From: Sorex araneus
Taxonomy: Eukaryota > Chordata > Mammalia > Eulipotyphla > Soricidae
Direction: 5' to 3'
Assembly (NCBI RefSeq): GCF_027595985.1
Contig: NC_073302.1
Span: 403,680,503-403,744,502, forward strand
DNA: 64,000 bases
The position numbers were made by a program, and so were the translations under genes. A model generated the notes under the pieces. That model was not told the origin of the DNA. It worked only from the letters and a program-made list of their open reading frames with translations, and searched no databases. How positions within the stretch are numbered: the stretch's first letter is position 1; the number at the start of each line of letters is the position of its first letter. Below, piece by piece: positions 8,991 through 20,465 of this stretch.

Positions 8991-10119
8991 AAGCCAAATT
9001 TTAATTTAATTTTTTGCACAAACACCACTAAGTCTAGCATCTGGAATTTAAGAGTTAATTAATGAGTTTTGCATGGGTGGATGGATGGACAGAAAAATTA
9101 GTAAGAAAAAAGACACAATCTCTTCATTTCCACATCCTCTAGTTCTTGCTTCACTGCCTTTACTTATATTGCTCTCTCCATTTACAATATGCTTTTTGCT
9201 TGTCCTCACATTTCTCCATCATTTCATCAACCCATTCCTCCTCATGAGAGCATTCCAGGATCTCAGGCTAGTTGAATGCATTCTTCCTATGCCTCCAGAA
9301 GACTTCTTCTAATAATCCACTGAATATTAGAACTTTGCCACTGCCTCAGAATACATAATTTATCTTTTCCCCTTTCACCAAATTCTGTGAGATCTTTCAG
9401 ACAGGAACTATTTATTATTCACTTCAGTAGCCCCAGAAATTGGCACAGTCTAGAACTTACAGTAAGTACTAGTATAATTGATATTTGTTTATATCAATGG
9501 ATCAAGGGAACTAATTCTATGTACATTAGGATCCCCAAAGAAAAGGTGCCAGATGACATCCTTTTAGATGTGCAACTAGTTTTCTTTTTCTTAATGTTGC
9601 CATAATTTCTGCTTGGTGTAGCCAGCATGTCTCTGATAGCATTCCTAATTTTCATCATTCTCTCCAGTTCTTATCCCTAGGATTTTTGTTCTTGCTCATA
9701 GCCAATAACCAATTACAGCATTTGAAGGAATACTCTGAACTTAAGAGTTCTCCATCATAAAAGTTAATAGAAATAAATTGAAGCTGAGAAATAATTAAAA
9801 GCAGGTGTTTTCAATTTAAGAAAGTGTAGCAAGTGAACATCCTTCCCAACAAAATAACTAGTTGGAGCATGATTTCATGCTGCAAGGGTACTAATGGAAT
9901 ATAAATACATACTCTTGAAACTGAAAAACACTACCAGGTGAAATGCATACTGATCTATACCAGAGCCTCTAAACTGAGATCCACATGATCTATGCTTCGG
10001 CATTTGTGACTTCTCTAGAAAAACATTCAATTTTATATTTTAATTAGTGCTAATTTAAAACAATACAAGCATATTTCAAATGACCTGATACTTGTACTGT
10101 ATATAATACAGAAAAAGTA
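8991..10119. other. No recognisable feature
   Basis: Ordinary AT-rich DNA. No gene and no repeat that I can name. Confidence 0.45.
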
Positions 10120-10235
10120 TTGGGGGTGAGAGGATGCTCAAAAGGCTGAAGTGCATGCATCACGTGTGGGAGCCCACATTTTGTTTCCTGGCACTGCATG
10201 GTCACCTGAGCACCATCGAATGACAGATGCTTGTG
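10120..10235 (+). mobile_element. Old shrew-type SINE fragment
   Basis: 'gtgcatgcatcacgtgtggg', 'tttgtttcctggcactgcat' and 'cacctgagcaccatcgaatg' follow the sense SINE order. Strongly diverged. Confidence 0.5.
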
Positions 10236-10297
10236 ATTTGACCAAAGGATTTCATTTTAAATGTGTTGGTGAGCATGTCTGGTTTTATTACAATACC

Positions 10298-10301
10298 AAC
10301 C

Positions 10302-10354
<53 letters not shown>

Positions 10355-10550
10355 ATCTCTATCTATCTCTCTTTTTGCTTTTTGGGTCACACCCGGCATT
10401 ACACAAGGGTAATCCTGGCTCTGCACTCAGGAATTACTTCTGGCGGTGCTTGGGGACCATATAGGATGCTGGGAATCGAACCCAGGTCAGCCGCGTGCAA
10501 GGCAAATGCCCTGCCTACTGTGCTATCACTCCAGCCCCAACCGCTTCTCT
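10298..10550 (-). mobile_element. Shrew SINE whose tail became a microsatellite
   Basis: The body at about 10373-10538 is near consensus. The direct repeats AACCACTTCTCT (10298-10309) and AACCGCTTCTCT (10539-10550) differ at one base. Everything between the left repeat and the body is the CT tract, so the A-rich tail of the - strand element has become a GA repeat. Confidence 0.85.
10304..10372. repeat. (CT)n microsatellite
   Basis: Nearly pure CT dinucleotides with a few CTAT units. It lies in the tail of the SINE at 10298-10550. Confidence 0.95.
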
Positions 10551-10699
10551 TTTATGGTGAGAATTTGCCACTAAAAGTTATTTCACAAAATAAGAAGTTA
10601 ATTTCCTATTTAGTGCTTACGATACAAACATTTCAAAATGAGATAGTATGTTAGGATACCATTATTAAGTAACACTATATAAAATAATTTGTATTTATA

Positions 10700-10940
10700 T
10701 GTAAGTTTACTCATTTATTCTTGAGATATTTGCAATATGCCTACTCTATGTTTTAGGGATACAGCAGTGAATCAGAACAATTTTCTGGTCGTAGGGAGAT
10801 TACAATCTCGTAAACAACATTTAGGCACCAAGTAAAGCCAAAGCACATTATGGTCCAACTGTGTAAAGGAAAGTTGCAGTAATTTAGAGAAAGAAAAGTG
10901 GTGAGAGAATTGAGTTGCCACAGGGCACACTGACATTGCA
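10700..10940 (+). repeat. Ancient eutherian interspersed repeat, family not named
   Basis: 'tttagggatacagcagtgaa' and 'gtagggagattacaatctcg' match the widespread mammalian order 'gggatacagcagtgaacaaa ... gagcttacattctagt'. Same family as 6455-7060 and 45090-45400. Confidence 0.55.
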
Positions 10941-11224
10941 GACTCTAAAAATCCTGTGCTAGGTCAACCGTGGCCAAGCTCACAATGAGAAAGGACGTAT
11001 AGAGTTGATTTTGTCTCTATGCATATCAACTTATACTTTTAATATAAGTGAATAATATTTAATAAGAAATTTTTGTTAAATGGCATCTTTAATTTCTTAG
11101 TTATAATCTGGAAATGTTAGTTTGAAAGTGTGTTCAATTGGTGATTTGGACTGGTATTTAATTTGTAAGTTTCTTTGCATTGATAACAGCAAGAGCAGAT
11201 TTTAAAAGAAGAAATAACAATTAA

Positions 11225-11600
11225 GAGTTTAATTTTGTAGTTTTATTAAAGTACAATTTATATGCCATAAAATTCAACCAGTTAAATGTTCAGTTCAATG
11301 ATTTTCTTAGTAAGTTTCTACAATTATGAAACATCACTATAACCTAGTTTTGGAGCATCTTAATTTCCTCCAAAAGTTTTCCTGGGCTCATCTGAAGTCA
11401 ATTCCTACTCCCACCTTCAACTCTAGGCAATCACTTACTTATTGTCCCTTTCTAGAAACTTGCTGCTTCTCTCTAAGAATTTCTTAAAAATAAAATTTTT
11501 TGCATTGGGTTTCTCTAACTTACCACACTGTTTCTAAGGTTCATTTACCTTATAGCTTATATCAGTAGGTTTTTCCATTTTTATAGATAAGCAAATACTA
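11225..11600 (-). mobile_element. Old L1M-type LINE-1 3' end
   Basis: Antisense 3' UTR of old eutherian LINE-1: 'agtacaatttatatgccata', 'aaattcaaccagttaaatgt', 'acatcactataacctagttt', 'caatcacttacttattgtcc'. Much older than the shrew-specific copies. Confidence 0.7.
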
Positions 11601-11656
11601 CCAAATAATCTACATTTAAGAAATTGTGAGTTCATGGACATTCGAATTATTTTTTA

Positions 11657-13402
11657 GAAAATACAAGTTATCACTATTTGCAGATGATATGATACTATAC
11701 TTGGAAATCCCTAAAGACTGACAGAAATGCTCCCTGGGAACAATAGGCCGAGATAGTAAAGTGGCAGGCTACAAAATCAACACCTAAAAGTCCATGGCTT
11801 TCTTATATACAAATAATGAAAGAGAAGAAAGAGACATTAAAAAAATAATCCCGTTCACAATAGTACCTCAGAAAATCAAGTACCTTGGAATCAGCTTAAC
11901 CAAAGAAGTGAAGGACCTATACATGGAAAATTACAAAACACTATGTCAGGAAATAAAAGAGGACACTAAGAAATGGAGACACATCCCCTGCTCATGGATA
12001 GGGAGAATTAACATTATCAAAATGGCAGTACTGCACAAAGCACTATACAAATTTAATGCGGTCCCAATCAGGATACCCATGACATTTTTCAAAGAAATAA
12101 ACAAAAGACTCCTGAAATTTATATGGAACAATAAACACCCACAAATAGTTAAAGCAATCCTTGGAAAAAAGAAGGTGGGTGGTGTCACCTACCCCAACTT
12201 CAAACTCTACTACAAAGCAGTAGTAATTAAAACAACATGGTGTTTGGATTAAAAACAGACCTGCAGACCAATGGAACAGAGTTGAATATCCTGTCACAGA
12301 CCCCCAAATATATAGCCACTTAATCTTTGACAAAGGAGCAAGAAATGCAAAGTGGAACAAAGAAAGCCTCTTCAACAAGTGGTGCTGGGAAAACTGGATA
12401 GCTACCTGCAAAAAAATAAACTCTGACCTCTCTCTAATGCCAAGCACAAAAGTCAGATCAAAGTGGATTCAAGACCTCAATATCAGACATGAATCTGATA
12501 AGGTTCATAGAAGAAAATGTAGGCAGAACTCTCCGTGACATTGAAGCTAAAAGCATCTTTAAGGATGAAACAGCACTGACCATGCAAGTGGAAGCAAACA
12601 TAAACAAATGGGACTACATTAAACTAAGAAGCTTCAGCACCTCAAAAGAAACAATGACCAAAATACAGAAAGAGCCCACAGAATGAGAAAGAATATTTAC
12701 CCAATACCCATCTGATAAGGGATTAATATCAAGGATATATAAGACACTAGTAGAATTGTATAAGAAAAAAACCTCGAACCCCATCAAAAATGGGGAGAAG
12801 AAATGAACAGAAGTTTCCTCAAAAAAGAAATACAAATGGCTAAAAGGCACATGAAAAAATGCTCCACATCGCTAATCATCAGGGAGATGCAAATCAAAAC
12901 AACAATGAGATATCTCACACCACAGAGACTCACACAAATTCAAAAGAACAAAAGCAACCAGTGCTGGTGTGGATGTGAGGGAAAAGGCATGCTTCTTCAC
13001 CGTTGGTGGGAATGCCGACTGGTCCAGCTTTTCTGGAAAACAATATGGACAGTCCTTCAAAAACTGGAAATTGAGCTTCCATATGACCCCGCAATACCAC
13101 TTCTGGGAATATTTCCCGAGGATACAAAAAAGCACAGTAGAAATGACATCTGTACCTATATATTCATTGCAGCACTGTTCACAATAGCCAAAATATGGAA
13201 ACAATCCAACTGCCCTAAAACAGATGACTGGTTAAAGAAACTTTGGTACATCCACACAATGGAATACTATGCAGCTGTTAGGAGAGATGAAGTCATGAAC
13301 TTTGCTTATAAATGGATAGACATGGAGAATATTATGCTAAATGAAATGAGTCAGAAAGAGAGGGACAGACATAGAAGGACTGCACTCATTTGTGGAGTAT
13401 AG
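11657..13402 (+). pseudogene. LINE-1 ORF2 remnant (RT C-terminal part and cysteine-rich tail)
   Basis: The reading opens with LFADDMILYLE at about 11674-11706, which holds the catalytic Asp pair of the reverse transcriptase. Continuous pieces follow at 11794-12252 ([35 protein letters not shown]), 12489-12686 and 12803-13402 ([39 protein letters not shown]). Stops and frameshifts separate them, for example a stop after NT near 11787, a stop at about 12250 and a frame change near 12490. The endonuclease domain and ORF1 are absent. The C-terminal stretch CWCGCEGKGMLLHRWWEC corresponds to the conserved Cys/His-rich tail of mammalian LINE-1 ORF2. It cannot make active protein. Confidence 0.93.
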
Positions 13403-13840
13403 AATTACATCACATGACTCTGACACCCAAGGACAGTAGATACAATGGCCAGGAGGATTGCCCCATAGCTGGACTACTGCTTAATGAGCGGATGGGAGAA
13501 GGCAGATGGAATAGAGAAGGGATCACTAAGAAAATGCTGGCTGGAGGAACCAGCTGGGATGAGAGATGCATACGGAAAGTAGATAGATAATGGACCAAAC
13601 ATGATGACCTCTCAGTGTCTGTGTTGCAAGCCATAATGCCCAAAAGTAGGGAGAGAGTATGGGGAATATTGTCTGCCATGGAGGCAGGGGGAGGGTGGGA
13701 AAGGGGGGTATACCCGAGATATTGGTGTGGGGAATGTGCACTGGTGGAAGGATGGATGTTTGATCTTTGTGAGATTGTAACGCAAACATGAAAACTTGCA
13801 ACTATCTCACAGTGATTCAATAAAATTTTTTTTAAAAAAT
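11657..13840 (+). mobile_element. LINE-1, 5' truncated, longest copy in the window
   Basis: It starts inside the reverse transcriptase domain of ORF2 just before the FADD motif (11677-11688) and runs through the ORF2 C-terminus, a roughly 400-base 3' UTR and an A-rich tail after the AATAAA at about 13820. No clear target-site duplication is visible. The 3' UTR ending 'gtgattcaataaaa' is the reference for the other 3' ends in this window. Confidence 0.95.
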
Positions 13841-13845
13841 AATAA

Positions 13846-14080
13846 AACAAAGTTGGTTTCTCAAGACTGATTTTTTTCTCCAAGTGTGGATTAGATGTTT
13901 CTGTTTCTTTGCATATCTTATCTTGTTAAATAATGACCATTTTAGACACTAAATGATATAACAACTTTAGATTCTGATTTTTTACCTGAGGAATTTTTTT
14001 TCTAGTCACTTTGTTGGAATTAGTTAACAGAATCTGTCTTCCTAAAGGTGTGTGGGTACTGATCCCCTGCTTAGGTTTAA
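13846..14080. other. No recognisable feature between two LINE-1 copies
   Basis: AT-rich spacer with no element recognised. Confidence 0.45.
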
Positions 14081-14792
14081 AAAAATTTTAACATTTTAAA
14101 CAGATGACTGGTTAAAGAAACTCTGGTACATCTACACAATGGAATACTATGTAGCTGTCAGAAAACATGAAGTCATGAAATTTGCATATAAATGGATCAA
14201 CATGGAAAGTATCATGTTGAGTGAAATGAGTCAGAAAGAAAGAGACAGACATGGAAAGATTGCACTCATATGTGGAATATAATGTAACTGAGAAGTACAA
14301 GTTGGCAACGATGCAACTTCTGGCAGATATCTTTCTGGACTTAGTTACTAAAATACTAAATTACAGAAACCCCAAACTGAGAGGCCGCTAAGTGTGGTCA
14401 CTCGACCTCATACCTCTTCATCCTCAGCAATGGAAAACAAATTATCTAATGCTTCCTTTTCAGCAGGTCTGACTTTAGGGGAGAGACTCTCCAAACAATA
14501 ATAGTGAGTTTTGTTGAAATATTGTATGCAATCAAAGTGAAAGTAAAGTGAAATTTATTAGTTACACAGGCGGGGGGGGGCTAAGGGGGGGGTTAGGGGT
14601 GTGGGGGGGCGGGGTGGAGCTATACTGGGATTATTGGTGGTGGAATATGAGCACTGGTGAAGGGATGGGTATTCAAGCATTGTATAACTGAGATTTAAAC
14701 CTGAAAACTTTGTAACTTTCCACATGGTGACTCAATAAAAAATTAAAAAAATAAAAAAATAAAAAATAAATAAAAAATTTTAACATTTTAAA
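14081..14792 (+). mobile_element. LINE-1 3' end with a different 3' UTR and 20-bp duplication
   Basis: The 20-bp repeat AAAAATTTTAACATTTTAAA at 14081-14100 and 14773-14792 brackets the insertion. It opens with ORF2 sequence DDWLKKLWYIYTMEYYVAV and ends with the A-rich (TAAAAAA)n tail. From about 14290 to 14570 the 3' UTR does not resemble the copies at 2600, 13400 or 40700. The last 130 bases do match them again. Confidence 0.9.
14571..14621 (+). repeat. G-run tract in the LINE-1 3' UTR
   Basis: Five or more G-runs of 4 to 9 bases lie within about 50 bases. Mammalian LINE-1 3' UTRs are known to carry such a tract, which can fold as a G-quadruplex. Here it is unusually long. Confidence 0.85.
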
Positions 14793-14794
14793 AT

Positions 14795-14965
14795 GATTTT
14801 AAAAAATTGATTCACCTGCAGTACACAGTTACAAAGCTGTTCCTGATTGTGTTTCAGTCATACAATGTTCAGCCAACACCTGTCCCTATTCAGGTGTACA
14901 TTTCCTGCCACCAATGTCCCCATTTTCCTCCTGCCACCTCCCCCCAAGCCTTCCCTTATGGTAGC
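14795..14965 (-). mobile_element. LINE-1 3' end
   Basis: Antisense 3' UTR: 'cagttacaaagctgttcctg', 'gtttcagtcatacaatgttc', 'tttcctgccaccaatgtccc'. It abuts the duplication of the previous + strand copy. Confidence 0.8.
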
Positions 14966-15084
14966 CACTCTTCTTTCAGAGAGAAAGCTTTACAGTGAAT
15001 GGTATTATGAGAATAAAACAACTTTTCTGTTTATATATACATATGTATATACTAGTTTGCATATACATATACATGTATATGTAC

Positions 15085-15190
15085 ATGTATATTTTTTCAT
15101 TTTGAGGCAACATCTGGCAGTGCAGGGCATATCTCAGCTCAGTGCTCATGTGTCACTCCCAGTGGTGCTCCAGGAATTCATTGTTTGGCC
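15085..15190 (-). mobile_element. Degraded shrew-type SINE
   Basis: 'ttgaggcaacatctggcagt', 'cagctcagtgctcatgtgtc' and 'actcccagtggtgctccagg' fit the antisense SINE. An AT-rich (ATAC)n-like stretch at about 15033-15095 may be its tail. Confidence 0.5.
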
Positions 15191-15234
15191 ATATTCTTTA
15201 TTTATGTATGTATTTTTAATTTTTATGTTTTGGA

Positions 15235-15535
15235 ATCCAGCGAGGGAGACCCTTACAAAGTTGTTTTAGATTTCAGTTATACAGTGTTCTAACACCCATC
15301 CGTCCACCAGTATACATTTCCCAGCACCAATATCCCACGTTTCTCTCCCATCACAGCCCCTCGCCCCCCACTGTGACACCCGGGCCTGCACCTATGGCAG
15401 GTGCTTTACTTCTTTCTCTCTCTCTTTTTCTCTGTCTCTGCTTCTGTCTCTGTCTCTGTATCCATTTCTGTCTTTCTCTCTGTCTCTCAGTCTCTCTTTC
15501 TCTCTCCTTTTTGTCATTGTGGTTTGAAATACAGG
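15235..15535 (-). mobile_element. LINE-1 3' end with CT-rich stretch
   Basis: 'cagttatacagtgttctaac', 'acccatccgtccaccagtat' and 'cagcaccaatatcccacgtt' match the antisense LINE-1 3' end. The CT-rich part at 15400-15510 replaces the usual 'cctctatggcagacaattt' continuation with expanded (TCTCTG)n-like units. Confidence 0.75.
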
Positions 15536-15684
15536 CATTGACAGATTATCAAAAATATTCCTTTACCTACTTTAACACTCAGTTCTTGTTCAGTGTGATC
15601 AATTCCAGCTATTATTGTCATACCGATTCCTTCTCTATCTTATCTATCCTCTACCCCCCACACTTGTGGTTGATTCCAACTATA

Positions 15685-15915
15685 TTTTTTAGATTTTTTA
15701 TTAGTGAATCACCGTGAGATAAAGTTAAGACTTACAAACTTTCATGCTTGCGTTTCAGTCATACAATGATTGAGTGTCCATCCCTCCACCAGTGCCCATT
15801 TTCCACCACCAATGGTCCCAGCATCCCCCCACCACCCCCATCCTGTCCCCTTTGCCCTACCCCTCCTCTGTGGCAGAGCATTCCCTTTGCTTTCTCTCTC
15901 CTTTTGGGTGTTGAA
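15685..15915 (-). mobile_element. LINE-1 3' end
   Basis: 'agtgaatcaccgtgagataa', 'tttcagtcatacaatgattg', 'ccctccaccagtgcccattt' and 'ctctgtggcagagcattccc' in order, ending at 'ctctctccttttgggtg'. Third antisense 3' end within 1.2 kb. Confidence 0.88.
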
Positions 15916-17831
15916 AATTTTAATTTTTAAATCTTATTTTTCAGCCTGTTTTCTTAGGCTGAAAGAAAACTTCTTTCTCTTGAAGACAGCTTAGTGCTCA
16001 GGAAATGATTTGGGCAGAGGCTACGCTCAAATACGTCAAATCTTTAAAGTTTTATTCTATGACAATGGATTCAGAAAGTTTTAAGTCTTCCTTACTTTTT
16101 TTTCTGCACAAATTATTTTTTGTCTTTCTTAAACAGCTATGCCACTCCTTAGATACTAGAGGTATGTGGAGAGATTGTCTAGCTATTCTAATGTGCTCTT
16201 ATTCCCTGGGTATCCCCATCAAATTTTGGATTAGTATGCTGTTTTTTCTCAGTGGGAACCCAGGCTAGCCGCACTGTGGACTTTCTATAGTTTCTTCCAA
16301 CTGAGCTTGCTAATTTCAATAATAATGTTGTTTGGCATGAACTTCTTGTATTCCACTCCAAATGAATTTTTGTATTCCTCTTCTGGCAGATACAGATGAG
16401 TGGCATTTATTATCAGTCCTGCCCTACTAAAACAATGTGATAATTAAGTAGGACAGGTCTGGGGGAGGGTGGGGGAGGGGTATAAGTGGAGCACAAAAAA
16501 GAACTGTCCTAAACCAGACCACAGGTTCCTACTTTTTAAATCCAAATTTCAGCAGTCCTTCATAAACCTCTTAATTTTTTGTTTGCCTTTGGACAATTTA
16601 AGAGCCTTAAAATGGTTGTTATGAGTACTGAATGCAATTTTTATGCTTTTTTTGGTGGGGGGATACATTGATTTTTATCATACCATTGCAGATGTGTATG
16701 ACCCCCCAAATAAGTCTTTGGTAGAAAGTTAATTTCAGAGGAGGAGGAAAATGAAGGCAAAATGGACGTCACCCTTGGAAGATATGTTGACACATAAATG
16801 TCTCCTGTAAAAGTCTCTTTCTCACTGTGTAATGGAAGAACTAATCCCCCTGTTTCTTCACTGGAGAAAGCTGAACTTTAACCTGCAACTCCTGTTTTAC
16901 TGGGTCTTCTGTTATAACCTCCCTAACTAACCTTCCTTTGCTTTTTCCCAACATTCTCTGTAGTAGCTAAACTACTTGAAGATCCATCTAAAACCATGTA
17001 GGTGATTCAGTCATTTTTTTCTGGATTCCACTCAAAAATAGGAAGCTCACGTTATTAATAAATTACTCCTTATTTTTCTCTTACCCATGATAATCGATTG
17101 TCCAGACTCTGAGGGATCCAGAGGGATACAGAATGATTTCTTTTACTTCTTGACAGTCAAGAATAAAAGCCAAGTAAGTTTTATTCTTTTGAAATTACCT
17201 CTGTACAACAATCATTTTATGGCATTGCCCTAAGTAAACTAGTCTTTTGACTAGAGTCAAAAGAAAAAAAAAACAAAGGTATTATATATTTGTTACTAAG
17301 TTACAAACTAAACTCAGAGATACACATAAAGAAAAATAATTTCCTGAGGGCATATGTCCAAAAGTAGTGATGTTTTCAACCTGATAAGACAATGTATTAA
17401 GGACCTATGACAGCATAAATATGTGTCATCACAGGTGTGAGTCCTTATTGATCCATCTTGGTTCTTCTCAAGTTTTAAAAACACTATAGTCTGACAAGAA
17501 TTTGCAGTAACATATATTTTCTTTGAAAACTAAAGAAATTCTCATATGTGCCATTTCTTGTATATACCTTGACAAAACCATACATCACATCTGAATATCG
17601 TCAAGTACAGAAATTAACTATGCATTTTGGTTTCATGGGTCATTTTTGTTAGTTTTTCCATGGTGGTATGTGGAGGTGGAGGGGAAATGACAGATTCTTC
17701 AATAAAAAAGTGAGCAAAATGATGTACTTATACCAAATGAAACAGTCTATAGTATTTAAACAAAAATATACATCATATCATTTTCAGGAAACATTTAAAG
17801 AGTTGCTGTCTTTTTAAATTTCTTTTAAAAG

Positions 17832-17834
<3 letters not shown>
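15916..17834. other. No recognisable gene or element
   Basis: About 1.9 kb of ordinary DNA. The only standout is a short G-rich piece at about 16460-16482 (GGGGGAGGGTGGGGGAGGGG). No open frame looks coding. Confidence 0.45.

Positions 17835-17878
<44 letters not shown>
17835..17878. repeat. (TTA)n microsatellite
   Basis: About 14 perfect TTA units, immediately before an antisense SINE, so probably grown from that SINE's A-rich tail. Confidence 0.95.
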
Positions 17879-17879
<1 letters not shown>

Positions 17880-18055
17880 TGGCTCTTGGGCCAAACCCGG
17901 TGGTTTTGGGCCAAATCCTCAGAGGTGACTCTTGGCTTTGTACTCAGGAATTATCTTGTTCATGCACAGGGGACTGTACGGGAGGCTGGGAATTGAACCC
18001 TGGTCCGTTGTATGCAAGGTAAGCATCATACCCATCATGTTATTGCTCTAGTCCA
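17879..18055 (-). mobile_element. Shrew SINE
   Basis: 'gtactcaggaattatcttgt', 'ggaggctgggaattgaaccc' and 'tattgctctagtcc' follow the antisense order. It contains a partial internal duplication of 'ttgggccaaa' near its 3' end. Confidence 0.85.
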
Positions 18056-18164
18056 AGAGTTGGTGTTTAATAAGAGGACAGATATGATACATTTGATTAA
18101 AGTTCTTGACTTTTCATTTGCTTGTGTAGGAGAATAACATGTACCACTATATTGACTTTGGCTT

Positions 18165-18357
18165 CTTTTTCCTCCAGTTCTTAGGTCACACTTGACAGAG
18201 CTCAGGGTTTATTCAGGGCTCTGCTGCTCAGGGATCACAGAGTTTTTAGAGGACTGGCAGTTTTTAGAGGACTCTATGCAACGTTGAAGATCAAATTGAG
18301 TCCTGGTAACACCAGCACGCAAGGTAAGCACCTTAACCTCTGTACAATCTCTCCTAC
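18165..18357 (-). mobile_element. Older shrew SINE
   Basis: 'ttcttaggtcacacttgaca', 'gagctcagggtttattcagg' and 'acgcaaggtaagcaccttaa' follow the antisense order. A short local repeat 'cagtttttagaggact' is present near 18240-18275. Confidence 0.75.
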
Positions 18358-18365
18358 CCAAGTTC

Positions 18366-18535
18366 TGTTGTTTTGGGAAAGAGGGTGCCTCCTGGCAGTA
18401 CTAAGGGCTTACTCCTGGCTCTGGGCATGGGGATCACTCCTGGCTATCTTGGGGACCATATGGGTACTGGAGATAGAACCTGGGTTGGCTGCATGCAAGG
18501 CAAGAGCCCTACCCACTGTACTATCACTCTAGCCC
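18366..18535 (-). mobile_element. Shrew SINE
   Basis: 'cttactcctggctctgggca', 'ggggaccatatgggtactgg' and 'gtactatcactctagccct' in order. It lies directly next to the previous SINE. Confidence 0.88.
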
Positions 18536-18539
18536 TAAC

Positions 18540-19379
18540 TTTAGCTTTTTTAATGTTATGCTTTATGCATGGAGTATGAGATGACCAACTGCATGCTTTA
18601 TCTGAGCAGAAGTTTTAGAGATTGTTTTAAATTTGCCTCAACAACTTCTACTATATTCTTATGTAATACCATGTTACATAGGAACTCTTCCTTATACTTG
18701 GATCATAAAATGAATACACAACCCCATCTGCAGACAGGCCCACTGTCTGAAGCAGGAGCTGAGCCAACAAGCAACCATCATATGACAAGGTGTGGGCTTA
18801 AAGTAAATGTTTGTGGTGAAAAGCCACTGAGTGTCCAGGTAGCAGATATGAACTTATAAAGGCAGTAAGCCTCACTGACAGAAACAACAAATTATCCAGG
18901 TTAATAATTTTTTCTTACTCTAGCTGTGAAAGAAAACATCAATGGGATTTTTTATATTTAGAGAGATGTTTGGGATTTTAAGACTTAAAATACATGCAAT
19001 GTGACTCAGATTCTTAAACCTCTGACTCTGAGGTCTGAGAGACTCAAGTGATTGCCAAATAGAAGAGCAAAGTATTCTGGACAAAGAGATCTTTATCAAA
19101 GGCTCCAAGAAGTGGTTTAAAATGTAAGGCCCAAATTAAATAAGGAGGTTGAAGAAGAAATTCTAGGGAGGACATTTAGAAAGAATGGCATTTAGAATTA
19201 AGATCTGTCTTCCCCAACAATTTCATTTAGAATGAAAAGAATCTATGAGTAAATAAGTAAAATATATGGTTTTAAAGATCAGAAAGACCAAGTAGCACAA
19301 AACTAAAAGAGAATAGAATTATGTATGAAATTTAAAAAAGTTTAATGTCCATGAAAAACTTTTAAAAACACACTTCATA
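18540..19379. other. No recognisable feature
   Basis: No repeat or gene recognised. Confidence 0.45.
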
Positions 19380-19579
19380 TGACTGTCCTATTTTTTTTTT
19401 GCTTTTTGGGTCACACCCGGCAATGCACAGGGGTCATTCCTGGCTCATGCACTCAGGAATTACTCCTGGCAGTGCTCAGGGGACCATATGGGATGCTGGG
19501 ATTCGAACCCGGGTCGGCCGCATGCAAGGCAAACGCCCTACCCGCTGTGCTATCACTCCAGCCCTGACTGTCCTATTTT
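19380..19579 (-). mobile_element. Young shrew SINE with 15-bp target-site duplication
   Basis: The body (19395-19564) is nearly consensus. The direct repeats TGACTGTCCTATTTT at 19380-19394 and 19565-19579 are perfect. Confidence 0.95.
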
Positions 19580-20258
19580 AACAGAGTTCTTTACTTGCCT
19601 TTAGACCAAAATTTCCTGAAATCATCAAAGTTACAAGGGAGATTCTTTAATAAGTTACCAGAGAGATTTTTCTTCTAGCAGACTGTGGAGGTAATCAGCC
19701 TGGTAAAGAACAACATGCTTCAAATGGGATCTGAAGAAGGGAAAATAACATATAAAAGTGTTTTTTCACACAGAATCCAACTCAAAGTTCAGGAAAAAGA
19801 AAGAATGACTGCAAAGTCATTCTCTAGTTCCCATTTCTCTCCCAGTGAGGTGCTCACATCTCACTGCAAAGTGGTAGAGATTAGGCTGCAGTGAAGTCAG
19901 AGTCTTGTGACCAATTTGATCTTGATTTGCAGGGTACGATAAACTCAATTCATTTGATTGCTATCACTTACCTAGTGACTGATGAAGAGATTATTCCTGA
20001 TTTCTAAATAGCACTGAAAGAAAACTAAGGTTAGGGGAGGACTGAAGAAGACCCTTAGAAAGAGCTCAGAGCTCCATTATTCGAATGTTTATATTCTGGA
20101 GTGGGGTCTGACATTGATCTTGGTAATGACCCCAGAAATCAGTAAAGAGATTTTAGAAATCATCTCTTTCTCCATTTTCCAAGGTCAAAGCAATGACTCA
20201 TATGAAAATACTAAGTACTCATTGCCTGACAAAAATGAAAACAATAGGATTTCAGAAG
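19580..20258. other. No recognisable feature
   Basis: Nothing recognised apart from ordinary single-copy-looking DNA. Confidence 0.45.
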
Positions 20259-20465
20259 GGATTCTCAATTTTATTTTTTTTTTTCCTTTTTGGGTCACAC
20301 CCAGCGGTGCTCAGGGGTTACTCCTGGCTCATGCACTCAGGAATTACTCCTGGCGGTGCTTGGGGGACCATATGGGATGCTGGGAATCCAACCCGGGTCG
20401 GCCGTGTGCAAGGCAAACACCCTACCCGCTGTGCTATTGCTCCAGCCCCAGGATTCTCAATTTTA
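20259..20465 (-). mobile_element. Young shrew SINE with 15-bp target-site duplication
   Basis: The direct repeats GGATTCTCAATTTTA at 20259-20273 and 20451-20465 are perfect. The body between them matches consensus closely. Confidence 0.95.

Noticed and set aside
10151-10654. 167-residue frame
   Set aside because: Made of a SINE and a CT microsatellite (Ser/Leu repeat). Not a gene.
12043-12447. Antisense frame of 134 residues inside the LINE-1
   Set aside because: Shadow of LINE-1 ORF2 on the opposite strand.
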